Positions 16,386-26,787 of a stretch of 38,986 bases of DNA are shown in pieces. The notes under the pieces are model-generated. The model saw only the letters and a list, made by a program, of their open reading frames with translations, was not told where the DNA came from and did not search any database. Position 1 is the stretch's first letter. Each line of letters begins with the position of its first letter. Position numbers and translations under genes: made by a program. Source of the stretch: CALLVY01 sp937899855 (GTDB taxonomy: Bacteria > Bacteroidota > Bacteroidia > Chitinophagales > Saprospiraceae); the NCBI GenBank assembly GCA_039820405.1, contig JBCBQC010000058.1, positions 1 through 38,986 of the forward strand, read 5' to 3'.

Positions 16386-16517
16386 TAAACGTTTGTTTAC
16401 AATCGTCACAACACGATTGGTCGGGCGGAGAGTTCCCCAGCGGTCAAAGGAATTAAAAGGAAGGGGAAAAAGTCGGGAAAACGACGTAAGTCGCAAGCTC
16501 GGCACTGCGGTAGGGAC

Positions 16518-16555
16518 AAAAAAATAATGTGTCCGGCAGACTTTTCACCGGACAC
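16518..16555 (-). terminator. Intrinsic terminator on the minus strand without an obvious gene
   Basis: GTGTCCGG (16529-16536) pairs with CCGGACAC (16548-16555); on the minus strand the stem is followed by ATTATTTTTTT (the A run at 16518-16524 on the plus strand). It therefore has the form of a rho-independent terminator for a minus-strand transcript, but no minus-strand gene lies between it and the plus-strand gene at 16739. A second hairpin (16595-16619) lies upstream of it. The rest of the 430-base gap (16309-16738) shows only the promoters listed. Confidence 0.5.
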
Positions 16556-16715
16556 ACTGGAAATATGAAGCAACTAATCTATTCTGGTGTTAATGAAGAT
16601 GGCGTTCCATCCGATCTTCACCTAACTAGACCAGGCGGTTTGGGAAAAGGGTTGGGTAGCCCGTAAAAAAAAGTCACTTTTTTTTTCATTTCCAGCAAAT
16701 TCGGCCCCCAAGGGC

Positions 16716-16723
16716 TATTTTTG
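16716..16723 (+). promoter_or_regulatory. Bacteroidota-type -7 box upstream of the DUF255 gene
   Basis: TATTTTTG matches TAnnTTTG fully and lies 16 bases before the ATG at 16739. The leader would be only about ten bases. No good -33 TTTG was found at the expected distance. Confidence 0.45.
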
Positions 16724-16738
16724 CAGCAAAAAACACGC

Positions 16739-18850
<2,112 letters not shown>

Positions 18851-18855
18851 GGCCC

Positions 18856-19548
18856 TCAGGCATCGTGGGTGGGGGATGGTTCCTCCAGCAGTTGGCCCGC
18901 TTCACAACGGATGGTTCGGGCCGGAAACTGCTCCATGATGCGGTAATCGTGGGTGGCGAAGAGCACGGCGGTGTTCCACTCTTCGGACAGGTTGCGGAGC
19001 AGGCGGAGGATGTCCGCCGAGGTATCGGGGTCGAGGTTGCCGGTCGGTTCGTCGGCAATGAGGAGGGTGGGATTGTTGAGGAGGGCGCGGGCGATGACGA
19101 TGCGTTGCTGCTCCCCCCCGGAGAGTTGGTGGGGCATTTTATCGGCGCGCTCGGCCAGGCCCACCTTGGTGAGGACTTCCTCGATTTTGGTCCGTTGATT
19201 TTGGGGATTTTTCCAACCGGTGGCTTGGAGTACGAAGCGGAGGTTGTCGTGAACATTCCGGTCGGGGAGGAGGTTAAAATCTTGAAAGATAATTCCCAAC
19301 TTTCGACGCAAAAAGGGAATACTACGGCGGTTGAGTTTGCGCAGGTCAAAACCCGCTACCCGCCCCTTTCCCTGCACCAGGGGCAGGGCTCCGTATAGCG
19401 TCTTGAGCAGGCTGGATTTGCCGCTACCCGTCTTGCCGATGAGGTAGACGAATTCGCGAGCGACAATCTTCATTTCGACATTGCGAAGAATCAATTGTTC
19501 GTCCTGAAAAATGGAAACTTCCTGGAGATCGACCACGGCCGGATTCAT
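18856..19548 (-). CDS. ftsE: FtsE-like ABC transporter ATP-binding protein
   Basis: A 230-aa ABC ATPase. Walker A is GKTGSGKSS (38-46), the Q-loop is Gln89 in IIFQDFNLLPD, the signature is LSGGEQQR (142-149), Walker B is LLIADEPTGNLDP (162-174), and the H-loop is ATHDYRI. FQDFNLLPDRNV and the short length are typical of FtsE, which with FtsX regulates cell-wall hydrolases at the division site. No ftsX-like gene is next to it; in Bacteroidota the two are commonly apart. It is not CcmA: the neighbours ccmE/ccmF are divergent, and it has the FtsE/MacB-type signature sequences. It could also serve another MacB-like permease. Confidence 0.8.
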   Translation of the reverse strand: MNPAVVDLQEVSIFQDEQLILRNVEMKIVAREFVYLIGKTGSGKSSLLKTLYGALPLVQGKGRVAGFDLRKLNRRSIPFLRRKLGIIFQDFNLLPDRNVHDNLRFVLQATGWKNPQNQRTKIEEVLTKVGLAERADKMPHQLSGGEQQRIVIARALLNNPTLLIADEPTGNLDPDTSADILRLLRNLSEEWNTAVLFATHDYRIMEQFPARTIRCEAGQLLEEPSPTHDA

Positions 19549-19644
19549 GCGCGCTTAGATTTTTCTGCCGCCGAAATTACGATAATTTGAAGAGAATTTG
19601 ACGTAGAGATGATTAATATGCTGGGATGAGGGGGCAAAATAGCG

Positions 19645-19652
19645 TATTTTTG
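19645..19652 (+). promoter_or_regulatory. Bacteroidota-type -7 box for the ccmE operon
   Basis: TATTTTTG matches TAnnTTTG fully, 68 bases before the ccmE ATG, giving a leader of about 60 bases. No clear -33 TTTG box. The leader contains the hairpin at 19671-19702. Confidence 0.5.
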
Positions 19653-19670
19653 AAAGATAATTTGGACACT

Positions 19671-19702
19671 ACTGACGAAGGATGCATCTGATCTTCGTTA
19701 GT
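19671..19702 (+). other. Leader hairpin upstream of ccmE
   Basis: ACTGACGAAG (19671-19680) pairs with CTTCGTTAGT (19693-19702) with one G-U pair; the 12-base loop contains the palindrome GATGCATC. It ends 17 bases before the ccmE start and could protect or regulate the mRNA. No riboswitch class is recognised. Confidence 0.4.
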
Positions 19703-19719
19703 CTACAAAAACCTAGTTC

Positions 19720-20121
19720 ATGAAGAAGATACATATCGTTGGGATCATTCTCATTGCGGTCTCCATCGGTCTACTAATGTCGCTCTCCGGCGACGTGGCT
19801 ACTTATTCCAATTTCAAGGATGCCCGCGCTACTGGTGAACGGGTAAAAATAGCGGGGCAGTTGATGAAGGATATGGAGATGCACTACGAGCCCGAGGTCG
19901 ACCCAAACTACTTTAGCTTTTTCCTTAAAGATTCCAACGAGGAGGAACGCAAGGTCGTCTTGCTCGCCGCCCGTCCCCAAGATTTTGAGATGTCGGAGCA
20001 GATCGTACTGACTGGGCAGATGCGGGGTGACGAGTTTGTGGCGACCGAGATGCTCATGAAGTGTCCATCGAAGTACAAGGACGAGGAGATTTACATCAAA
20101 AGTGAAAAGGGAGAAATTTAA
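19720..20121 (+). CDS. ccmE: Cytochrome c maturation protein CcmE, CxxxY variant
   Basis: A 133-aa heme chaperone of cytochrome c maturation System I. It has an N-terminal membrane anchor (about residues 6-22), then the OB-fold domain (VKIAGQLMKDMEM, FSFFLKDSNEEERKVV, DFEMSEQIVLTGQMRGDEFV). The heme-binding motif near the C-terminus is usually HxxxY, with the His covalently bound to heme; here it reads LMKCPSKY, so Cys115 replaces His and Tyr119 is kept. A Cys-type CcmE is known from archaea and some bacteria that use a variant pathway without CcmH, so this is a recognised alternative rather than a defect. It lies directly before ccmF with no gap, and the pair should act in the periplasm at the cytoplasmic membrane. 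Confidence 0.9.
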   Translation: MKKIHIVGIILIAVSIGLLMSLSGDVATYSNFKDARATGERVKIAGQLMKDMEMHYEPEVDPNYFSFFLKDSNEEERKVVLLAARPQDFEMSEQIVLTGQMRGDEFVATEMLMKCPSKYKDEEIYIKSEKGEI

Positions 20122-22941
20122 ATGGAACAACCCATCCAATACATCGGGGAGCACCTGCTCCCCGGACAAATCGGGCACTTTGCGATTTTATTGGGTTTCG
20201 TGAGTGCGTTGCTGGCCACTACGGCCTATTTTTTTGCCAGTCATCCCCGTCATTTGGCCCAACGGCAGACCTGGCGCAACATGGGCCGTCTTGCTTTTGG
20301 CGTACACGGCCTGAGTGTGTTCGCCATTATTGGTACCATCTTCTACGTAATGATCCAACAGTATTACGAGTACCAATACGTGTGGGCGCACGTTTCGGAG
20401 GATTTGCCGTTCAAGTACATCTTCTCCGCGTTTTGGGAAGGCCAGGAGGGCAGCTTTTTGCTCTGGATGTTTTGGCACGTCATTCTCGGTTTGGTAATCA
20501 TGCGGACGGCGGGTAAATGGGAATCACCCGTACTTTCCTCCCTCTCCCTCATCCAAGTCTTTATCGGCTCGATGATTCTGGGGCTTTACTTTTCGGTTGG
20601 TGGAGAGGAGTATCGAATCGGCAGCAATCCGTTGATGCTGCTTCGCGATACGATGGATGCGCCGATCTTTGCCCAAGCCGATTACCTCGAAGTGCTCAAA
20701 GGCACCGGTCTCAATCCACTCCTCCAGAACTACTGGATGACCATCCACCCCCCCACCCTCTTCCTGGGCTTTGCCTCCACCTCCATTCCCTTTTGCTTCG
20801 CCCTGGCCGGTCTGTGGACGGGGCAGCACAAGGAATGGCTCCGCCCCGTCTTTCCCTGGGCCCTCTTCTCCGGCGCCATTCTCGGTACCGGTATTCTCAT
20901 GGGAGGCGCCTGGGCCTACGAGGCCCTCAGCTTTGGGGGATACTGGGCCTGGGACCCCGTCGAAAACATGTCGCTCGTGCCCTGGATCATCCTCATCGCG
21001 GGCATCCACGGCAACCTCATCGGCCGCACCACGGGCTACTCGATTCGGACCACCTACCTGTTCTACATCCTGACCTTCGTCTTCATCGTGTACTCCACCT
21101 TCCTCACCCGTAGTGGGGTGCTGGGAGATACCTCCGTACACGCCTTCACGGAGATGGGATTGGAAACCCAGTTGGTCCTTTTCCTGGCCTTCTTTACCCT
21201 ACTCGGCCTGGCCGCCTTCGCTTGGTCCTATTCCGCCATTCCCGCCCCCGTAAAGGAGGAAAGTGGCCTCTCCAAAGAATTCTGGATCTTTATCGGATCC
21301 CTGGTACTCATCTTCTCGTCCGTACTCATCACGGTATCGACCTCGCTGCCGGTGTACAATAAAATCCGACAGGTCTTTGACCCCCTCTTTGAGGGACGGG
21401 TCATTACCGATCCGATTGAGCACTACAACAAGTACCAGTTGTGGATCGGGGTCTTCGTTGGTATCCTCAGTGGACTGGCGCAGTACCTGCGCTTCCGCGA
21501 AAAGAATTGGGTCGCCAACCAACGCCGCTTTTGGGTGCACACGATCGGCAGTACCGTCATCGCGGTGGGGCTCACGGCCCTGGCCGCCACCTGGATCGAA
21601 GCCAAAGCCTGGCAGTATCTGCTGCTGCTGTTTTCCGGTATTTTTGCCGTGGTCACCAACGTCGACTACGCCGTCAATTACATCCGTGGCAATCCCAAGC
21701 TGGCGGCCTCCGCCTTTTCCCACATCGGCTTTGGCCTGATGATCGTCGGGATTCTGGCCTCGGGGCTCAACAAGGAATTTATCTCCCACAACGTTTTTGC
21801 CCAGCGTGGCCTCATCGATGGTTTTACCGATGAGGATCAGCTGCAAAACATCCTGCTATTCAAGGGGATGCCCATGTTTATGAACGGCTACGAGGTGACC
21901 TATACCTCGGATACCCTCGACGGATTTACCCGTACCTTCAACGTCAACTACAAACGCCTGTCGAAAGAAGGGGAAGTGGAGGAGGAGTTTGACCTCCAAC
22001 CCAATATTTTGTACACCAAAACCTTTGACGATATTGCGGCGACCAACCCATCGACCAAGCACTACCTCAACAAGGATATTTTTACCCACATTTCTTCCCT
22101 ACCGCGGGCCCAAATCGACGCGCAGTACGCCCAGGAGATGGAGGATAGCTTACAGTACGATAAGTATACCGTCGCACCGGGAGATACCTTTTTCACCACG
22201 CGTTATTACGCCGTACTGGAAGAAGTAACCCGCCAGCCCAGCCACCCCGACTACGAGCCCGAGCCCAACGACTTGGCGGTTGGCCTAAAGCTGGCCATTC
22301 ACGAAGTGGATAACGATAAGGTTCATTACGCCGCGCCCATGTTGGTGCTGCGGGGGAATATTTTGTACAAGTTCCCCGTGGAGATCAACGCCCTGAGCGT
22401 CAAGGTCAAACTACCGGACCGCATTTTGGAAAACATCTTCCTAACCGAAGACCAACTCGATTACGAGCGCTACCAGTTTTCGGAAAAGCAGGAGATCGAC
22501 TTTGGGGGGAAGCGGATTCGCTTTGCTGGCTTCAACCCCCAGCCTGGCCACCCCCAGTACGTTGCCCAGCCGGGAGACATCGCCGTGGGTGCGCGCCTGG
22601 AAATTGTCTCGGAAAAGGGGACGACGAAATGCGAGCCGGTCTACCTCATTCGGGGCAACCGCAGTTTTGTGATCAAAGACGAGGTCCTGAGCGAGGGCTT
22701 GCACTTTCGCTTTGAAGAAATTGATCCGGCCACACAAACCATCCAGGTCAATATCGCTCAGGTGGCGGCCGAGCGGCTACAGCTACCCATCGAGTTGTCG
22801 GAAAAATTCCGGCGTTCGGATTACATTGTCCTCCAGGCCATTCTCTTTCCGGGGATCAACTTCTTTTGGACGGGTTCCATTCTCATGATGCTCGGCCTGG
22901 CCGTGGGCATGTACCGTCGGATGCAGGAGGCCCGGCCATGA
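20122..22941 (+). CDS. ccmF: Cytochrome c heme lyase CcmF, long form
   Basis: A 939-aa polytopic membrane protein of the CcmF/CcsA heme-handling family. The WWD-type domain is FGGYWAWDPVENMSLVPWI (about residues 271-289). There are many membrane helices in the first about 520 residues, including one at the start (ILLGFVSALLATTAYFF) and MTIHPPTLFLGFA, a conserved P-His-type segment. The remainder (about 540-900) is a large extracytoplasmic region, and a final helix (FFWTGSILMMLGLAVGMYRR) closes the protein. CcmF proteins are usually about 630-680 aa, so this is longer mainly in its C-terminal soluble part, which seems common in Bacteroidota. It takes heme from CcmE for attachment to apocytochromes. 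The start follows ccmE immediately and the stop overlaps the next gene as ATGA. Confidence 0.9.
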   Translation: MEQPIQYIGEHLLPGQIGHFAILLGFVSALLATTAYFFASHPRHLAQRQTWRNMGRLAFGVHGLSVFAIIGTIFYVMIQQYYEYQYVWAHVSEDLPFKYIFSAFWEGQEGSFLLWMFWHVILGLVIMRTAGKWESPVLSSLSLIQVFIGSMILGLYFSVGGEEYRIGSNPLMLLRDTMDAPIFAQADYLEVLKGTGLNPLLQNYWMTIHPPTLFLGFASTSIPFCFALAGLWTGQHKEWLRPVFPWALFSGAILGTGILMGGAWAYEALSFGGYWAWDPVENMSLVPWIILIAGIHGNLIGRTTGYSIRTTYLFYILTFVFIVYSTFLTRSGVLGDTSVHAFTEMGLETQLVLFLAFFTLLGLAAFAWSYSAIPAPVKEESGLSKEFWIFIGSLVLIFSSVLITVSTSLPVYNKIRQVFDPLFEGRVITDPIEHYNKYQLWIGVFVGILSGLAQYLRFREKNWVANQRRFWVHTIGSTVIAVGLTALAATWIEAKAWQYLLLLFSGIFAVVTNVDYAVNYIRGNPKLAASAFSHIGFGLMIVGILASGLNKEFISHNVFAQRGLIDGFTDEDQLQNILLFKGMPMFMNGYEVTYTSDTLDGFTRTFNVNYKRLSKEGEVEEEFDLQPNILYTKTFDDIAATNPSTKHYLNKDIFTHISSLPRAQIDAQYAQEMEDSLQYDKYTVAPGDTFFTTRYYAVLEEVTRQPSHPDYEPEPNDLAVGLKLAIHEVDNDKVHYAAPMLVLRGNILYKFPVEINALSVKVKLPDRILENIFLTEDQLDYERYQFSEKQEIDFGGKRIRFAGFNPQPGHPQYVAQPGDIAVGARLEIVSEKGTTKCEPVYLIRGNRSFVIKDEVLSEGLHFRFEEIDPATQTIQVNIAQVAAERLQLPIELSEKFRRSDYIVLQAILFPGINFFWTGSILMMLGLAVGMYRRMQEARP

Positions 22942-23723
22942 GCATCCAGCGCATCGTCCTGATCGGTACGGGGAAGGTAGCCCAGCACCTGGGGACCCAA
23001 CTGGTCGCCCAGGGGCGCACCATCGCTCAGGTATATGGCCGACGCCGCGCCGCCAGCGAAGCCCTCGCCCATTCCCTCGGCGCCACGGCGACCCAGGATT
23101 GGCAGCAACTGTATCCCGACGCGGATCTTTACTTACTCGCCATTAGCGATCGAGCGCTCCCCCACGTTTTGGAGGCCTGGCCCGATGCCATCCGTCAGCG
23201 CGCCCTGATCGCCCACACCTCCGGTGCGACACCCGCCACGGTACTGGCGCCCTACTGCGCTCGTTACGGCGTTTTCTATCCCTTACAGAGTTTTTCCCCC
23301 GACCGCCCCGCCAATTTTCACCAAATCCCCATCTGCGTGTTCGCCCAGTCGGCAGCCGATCAATCGGCCCTGGTCGAACTCGCTCGGGACTGGGGCGGCG
23401 GCGTTCACCTCCTCGACGATGCCCAGCGCGCCGCCCTCCACGTAGCGGCTGTTTTCGTCAATAATTTTAGCAATCACCTCTTCCAAATCGGGGCGGATAT
23501 CTGTACGACCGAGCAGTTGCCTTTTGCGCTCTTGCTCCCCCTGATTCAAGAAACGGCGGCCAAGGTGCGCCAACACCCGCCCCGCGCCATGCAAACGGGA
23601 CCGGCCCTGCGGGAAGACCTCCCTACCCTACTGCGTCACTTGGACTACCTCCAATCCCAACCCCAGTGGGCCAGCCTCTACCGCCAATTGTCCAAAAGTA
23701 TTCAACCCAACTTACCCCTCTGA
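22938..23723 (+). CDS. DUF2520 domain NAD(P)-binding oxidoreductase
   Basis: A 261-aa protein with an N-terminal Rossmann-like motif (IVLIGTGKVAQHLG, residues 5-18) and the TSGATPA segment, followed by the DUF2520 helical domain (GVFYPLQSFS, HVAAVFVNNFSNHLFQI, LLPLIQETAAKV). This layout resembles F420-dependent NADP oxidoreductase/pyrroline-5-carboxylate-reductase-type dehydrogenases, but the substrate is unknown. The ATG at 22938 overlaps the ccmF stop as ATGA, and the frame extends upstream only through the ccmF C-terminus. It is cytoplasmic. The next gene starts two bases after its stop. Confidence 0.85.
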   Translation: MSIQRIVLIGTGKVAQHLGTQLVAQGRTIAQVYGRRRAASEALAHSLGATATQDWQQLYPDADLYLLAISDRALPHVLEAWPDAIRQRALIAHTSGATPATVLAPYCARYGVFYPLQSFSPDRPANFHQIPICVFAQSAADQSALVELARDWGGGVHLLDDAQRAALHVAAVFVNNFSNHLFQIGADICTTEQLPFALLLPLIQETAAKVRQHPPRAMQTGPALREDLPTLLRHLDYLQSQPQWASLYRQLSKSIQPNLPL

Positions 23724-23725
23724 CT

Positions 23726-24004
23726 ATGCGTATCATCGGCTATCTCGAACACCCCAATCTCAAAATCACCGTTTTTAAAATGGCCAACAAGTTGTCCGTC
23801 AAATTTGAAAACAGCTTGTATGAACAGACCTATAAGTTCCGCGACGGCCAGGGCGTCGAAACGCTCGAAGACGTTACCACACTGGTGGACGAGGCTTTTC
23901 TCGCGGGCGTACAGACCCAGTTGGTGGCCATGCACCGCCTCAACCAAGAGGCCCTCGGTCGGCGCTCCTCCACCGAAGAGGAAGAGTTCGAACAGATCAT
24001 TTGA
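23726..24004 (+). CDS. Small conserved-looking protein of unknown function
   Basis: A 92-aa acidic protein, last gene of the ccmE-ccmF-DUF2520 operon, starting two bases after the preceding stop. No family is recognised. It opens with a strand-rich part (MRIIGYLEHPNLKITVFKM, then KLSVKFENSLYEQTYKF), followed by a helix (LEDVTTLVDEAFLAGVQTQL) and an acidic tail (STEEEEFEQI). The tight spacing and clean codon pattern suggest a real gene. The final eight bases overlap the convergent esterase gene. It contains no cysteine, so a direct heme or thiol role in cytochrome maturation is not supported. Confidence 0.7.
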   Translation: MRIIGYLEHPNLKITVFKMANKLSVKFENSLYEQTYKFRDGQGVETLEDVTTLVDEAFLAGVQTQLVAMHRLNQEALGRRSSTEEEEFEQII

Positions 24005-25886
24005 GCTGCGTTTGCTGGAGCCAATCGTGATAGACGGCTACCGTTTCGGGAGTCGGCCAAGCGTGTCCCCGTTCGACATCCCAACGGCTAGTGACCCGGG
24101 CCCCCGCTTCGCGCAACGCCACCGCCAGATTTTTTGCCTCCGCCACGTCCAGAGAACCATCTTGCTCCCCGTGATAAATAAAGACCGGCAGATCCTTAAA
24201 CGCACTCAAGTACTCCGCTTGCAGGAAATGTGGACGCGGCCCCTCCAACCACATACTGGCCAGATAAGGATGCCCCGCCATAACCGCCACGCCACAGTAC
24301 AGCTCGGGATGTTCATAATAGGTCCGCAGAGCACCGTAACCCCCCATCGAAAAACCGCCGATAATCACCCGCTCCCGGTCGATGGAGAAGTGTCGGGCAG
24401 CATCGGCAATGGCCTCGGCAATATCGGTTTGGGAGGAATCCGAAGCGTAACAGTAGTACTTATCCCGACCAAAGGGAGCGATTTCGATAAATTCACCGTT
24501 GCTCCGGGGCGCGTTGAGCAAACCGCGGTCGTCGACGCTGCTGCCGTGGAGAAAAACCAGCAGGGGATACTGCAGCTGAGGATCGTAATTCTTGGGGAAT
24601 CGGATGCTGTAGGGTTGGAGGCTTTGGTCGTAGGTGGATCGAAAGGCCCGTCGATAGGCCTCGGTACGACCGGCGTAGGGATCGCGACCGTCCAGAAAGG
24701 CTTGGTATTCTTCGTCAAATTCCCGCCAGTAGTCATAGATTGCCTCGGCACTTTCGTAGCTCTTTAGTTCATCGAGAAGCCGTTCGAGCCGTTGTCGTTT
24801 GAACAGCAGGGTATTTTGCGCCCCGAGCGCACCCCCACGGGGATTGTCCTGAATGGCCTCTTCGTATTGCGCCAGGTCCAACTGCGGCAGCAGACAGAGC
24901 GTCCGCTGCTCCAGGGTATCGCCCTCCGATAGCAGGCGTACGCGGTAATTGCCGTCGGAGGCCCTTGTCAGGTCAATTTCGTGGCGGTAGCGCTCCAATT
25001 GCGGACCGAGTGCCAAGCTCAACTCCTGACGCAGCAGCGTTTCTCCGTTTTCCCGATCTATCTCCACCGTCAGTTTTTGTGCTTTCGCCTGCGGAGCGAC
25101 TCCCGCCGATGCGATGACCAGTTTTTCTCCCACCCGCAAGTGTGGACGGGTCACCCGACTTTGGAGATAGCTGCGGTCCACGTTTTGGGGAGTGGCAAAG
25201 GATAGGGGAAGATAATTGCGACGGGGAATGGCTTCGTCCCAGATGCCCTCGTCTTCCAGTAGAGAATAGCCATGGGTAATGGTATCGCCGATGGCCTTGG
25301 CAAAGTAGAGGTTGTGCCCCATCCGCTCAGTAAACCAGGGGTGATAGGGCGGAATATCGCACCAGGCGATGAGGGCTTCAAAACCACTTTTCCCGTCGTA
25401 GGCCAGCTCCTGCGACTCGGTGGCGGCACTGAGAGCGCGCCGGGGAGGTAGGGCGTTGTAGGTCCAAATCCGTTGACGGGTCCAGTAGTCGGGGTCGCGG
25501 GAGGGGGAGAAAAAGATATCGTAAAACTCATCGGTCAGCGAGTCGGGCTGGGGCAGGGTGAGCAGCAATTTGTAGCCGTCCCCGTTGACGAAACCTCGCC
25601 GCCGGTAGTTGATGCTATCGCTGGCGGCTTCGAAATAAAGGTACAGGTGTTCGGGGGTGTAAGCCATTCGATAAGTCACACTAGTGGTATCGCCGGGGGG
25701 ATTGTCAAATTGCCAGATGTGGGAAAAGGGGCGGGCTTCGAGGATTTCCAGCCCCGGGTCGAGCCGGCCATCGATGTGAGGCTGCTGGTGGAGGAAAGGA
25801 ATTCCCGTGATGGGTTCGGTAGATTCCGGGCTTTGGCAGCTCGCCAGGGTCAGGGCGAGCAGTGGGAGGAGTAAATGGTTGTTCAT
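23997..25886 (-). CDS. Secreted lipoprotein esterase with CBM9-like N-terminal domain
   Basis: A 629-aa lipoprotein (LTLASC, Cys17). Residues about 30-240 resemble a carbohydrate-binding family 9/DOMON-type beta sandwich: LHQQPHIDGRLDPG, YTPEHLYLYFEAASDS and FFSPSRDPDYW. A linker of about 200 residues leads to a C-terminal alpha/beta hydrolase: YPLLVFLHGSS (oxyanion region), GGFSMGGYG (Ser513), HGEQDGSLDV (Asp576) and ERGHAWP (His608). The hydrolase resembles the PHB-depolymerase/feruloyl-esterase group. It probably removes acyl groups from an extracellular polymer; the substrate is unknown. It lies 77 bases downstream of the barrel protein gene on the same strand. Confidence 0.8.
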   Translation of the reverse strand: MNNHLLLPLLALTLASCQSPESTEPITGIPFLHQQPHIDGRLDPGLEILEARPFSHIWQFDNPPGDTTSVTYRMAYTPEHLYLYFEAASDSINYRRRGFVNGDGYKLLLTLPQPDSLTDEFYDIFFSPSRDPDYWTRQRIWTYNALPPRRALSAATESQELAYDGKSGFEALIAWCDIPPYHPWFTERMGHNLYFAKAIGDTITHGYSLLEDEGIWDEAIPRRNYLPLSFATPQNVDRSYLQSRVTRPHLRVGEKLVIASAGVAPQAKAQKLTVEIDRENGETLLRQELSLALGPQLERYRHEIDLTRASDGNYRVRLLSEGDTLEQRTLCLLPQLDLAQYEEAIQDNPRGGALGAQNTLLFKRQRLERLLDELKSYESAEAIYDYWREFDEEYQAFLDGRDPYAGRTEAYRRAFRSTYDQSLQPYSIRFPKNYDPQLQYPLLVFLHGSSVDDRGLLNAPRSNGEFIEIAPFGRDKYYCYASDSSQTDIAEAIADAARHFSIDRERVIIGGFSMGGYGALRTYYEHPELYCGVAVMAGHPYLASMWLEGPRPHFLQAEYLSAFKDLPVFIYHGEQDGSLDVAEAKNLAVALREAGARVTSRWDVERGHAWPTPETVAVYHDWLQQTQLK

Positions 25887-25963
25887 TTTTCTATTTGGCG
25901 TTTTAAAAGTCTAGGAGAGGGACAAGGAGCGGATGGGGAGGGTTGCACCGGGAGTAGCGGCAA

Positions 25964-26752
25964 TTACCAATTCCAGCGAATGCCGTTGATCCAGCGGTAG
26001 GTGGTATTGGGTACTCCTTCGGGTACGCGGGTATCGTAAAGAATGGAGAAAGTGGTGGTAAATTTGAGCTTTTCGGTAATCGTAAGTTGGCCGGTGGTTT
26101 GGGAGGAAAGACGCTGGTCGGCAAAGTTGTCGATCACGGGTTGGAAGTAGGAGGTACTGGCGAGAACGAGATTGGCACCGATCGCAAAACGCAGGGCCAG
26201 GTAGGCACTCAGGCGGTGGTCGCGGAGGTAGTCCAGGGCGTCGGGATTGGTTTCGGTGGCCACGTTGTCTTCGTTGTACTCGTACATGTACAGAGCGCCT
26301 AAGAAGGCCCGTTGCTTACTGGCTTCGGGCAGGAGGGACCAGCGGGGTCCGGTACCGATCAGGCCGCGAAAACGCAATTTGATCTTCTCGTTGTACTGGG
26401 CCTGGGCGAAGGCCTCCCAGGTCAGGCGGGGGCCCAGGGTATAATTGTAACGCAGGTGCTGGAAACCATCGTTGACAAAGTCTTGATCCACCACCCGGAC
26501 CAGATTGAAACGGCTGAAGGACAGAAAGAGGTGGCGCATGCGCTGGTACTCGACGTTGATTCCACCGTTGAGGGTGTAGACGGGGTCGCCGTTGTCGACG
26601 AGGTTAAAGCCCAACTGGACGTTGCCAAACCAGGCGATGGTATCGGCGCGGAAACTGCGGCGGTCTTCGATGTTGACGATTTGACCAAATAGGGTACTTC
26701 CTCCCAGCAGGATCGCCAGGCAGAGGCCCAGGCGGCGAAATAATAGGTTCAT
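25964..26752 (-). CDS. DUF481-like outer membrane beta-barrel protein
   Basis: A 262-aa exported protein with a signal peptide (MNLLFRRLGLCLAILLGGST, then LFGQ). The sequence after it is composed of alternating amphipathic strands of about ten residues, e.g. GNVQLGFNLVDNGDPVYTLN, HLRYNYTLGPRLTWEAFAQ and KLKFTTTFSILYD, and ends in an aromatic residue (RWNW), as expected for an outer-membrane barrel signal. This pattern fits the DUF481 family. I chose the ATG at 26752, where the signal peptide begins; a frame continuing to 26848 runs over the upstream gap and the udk end. Function is unknown. Between udk and the esterase gene on the same strand, it may share a transcript with both. Confidence 0.75.
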   Translation of the reverse strand: MNLLFRRLGLCLAILLGGSTLFGQIVNIEDRRSFRADTIAWFGNVQLGFNLVDNGDPVYTLNGGINVEYQRMRHLFLSFSRFNLVRVVDQDFVNDGFQHLRYNYTLGPRLTWEAFAQAQYNEKIKLRFRGLIGTGPRWSLLPEASKQRAFLGALYMYEYNEDNVATETNPDALDYLRDHRLSAYLALRFAIGANLVLASTSYFQPVIDNFADQRLSSQTTGQLTITEKLKFTTTFSILYDTRVPEGVPNTTYRWINGIRWNW

Positions 26753-26787
26753 CCTCGGCACTAATTTGGGGCGAAGATAGTAGAATT

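Noticed and set aside
18856..19548. CcmA, the ABC ATPase of cytochrome c maturation
   Set aside because: It is divergent from ccmE/ccmF and its sequence around the Q-loop and signature is of the FtsE type.
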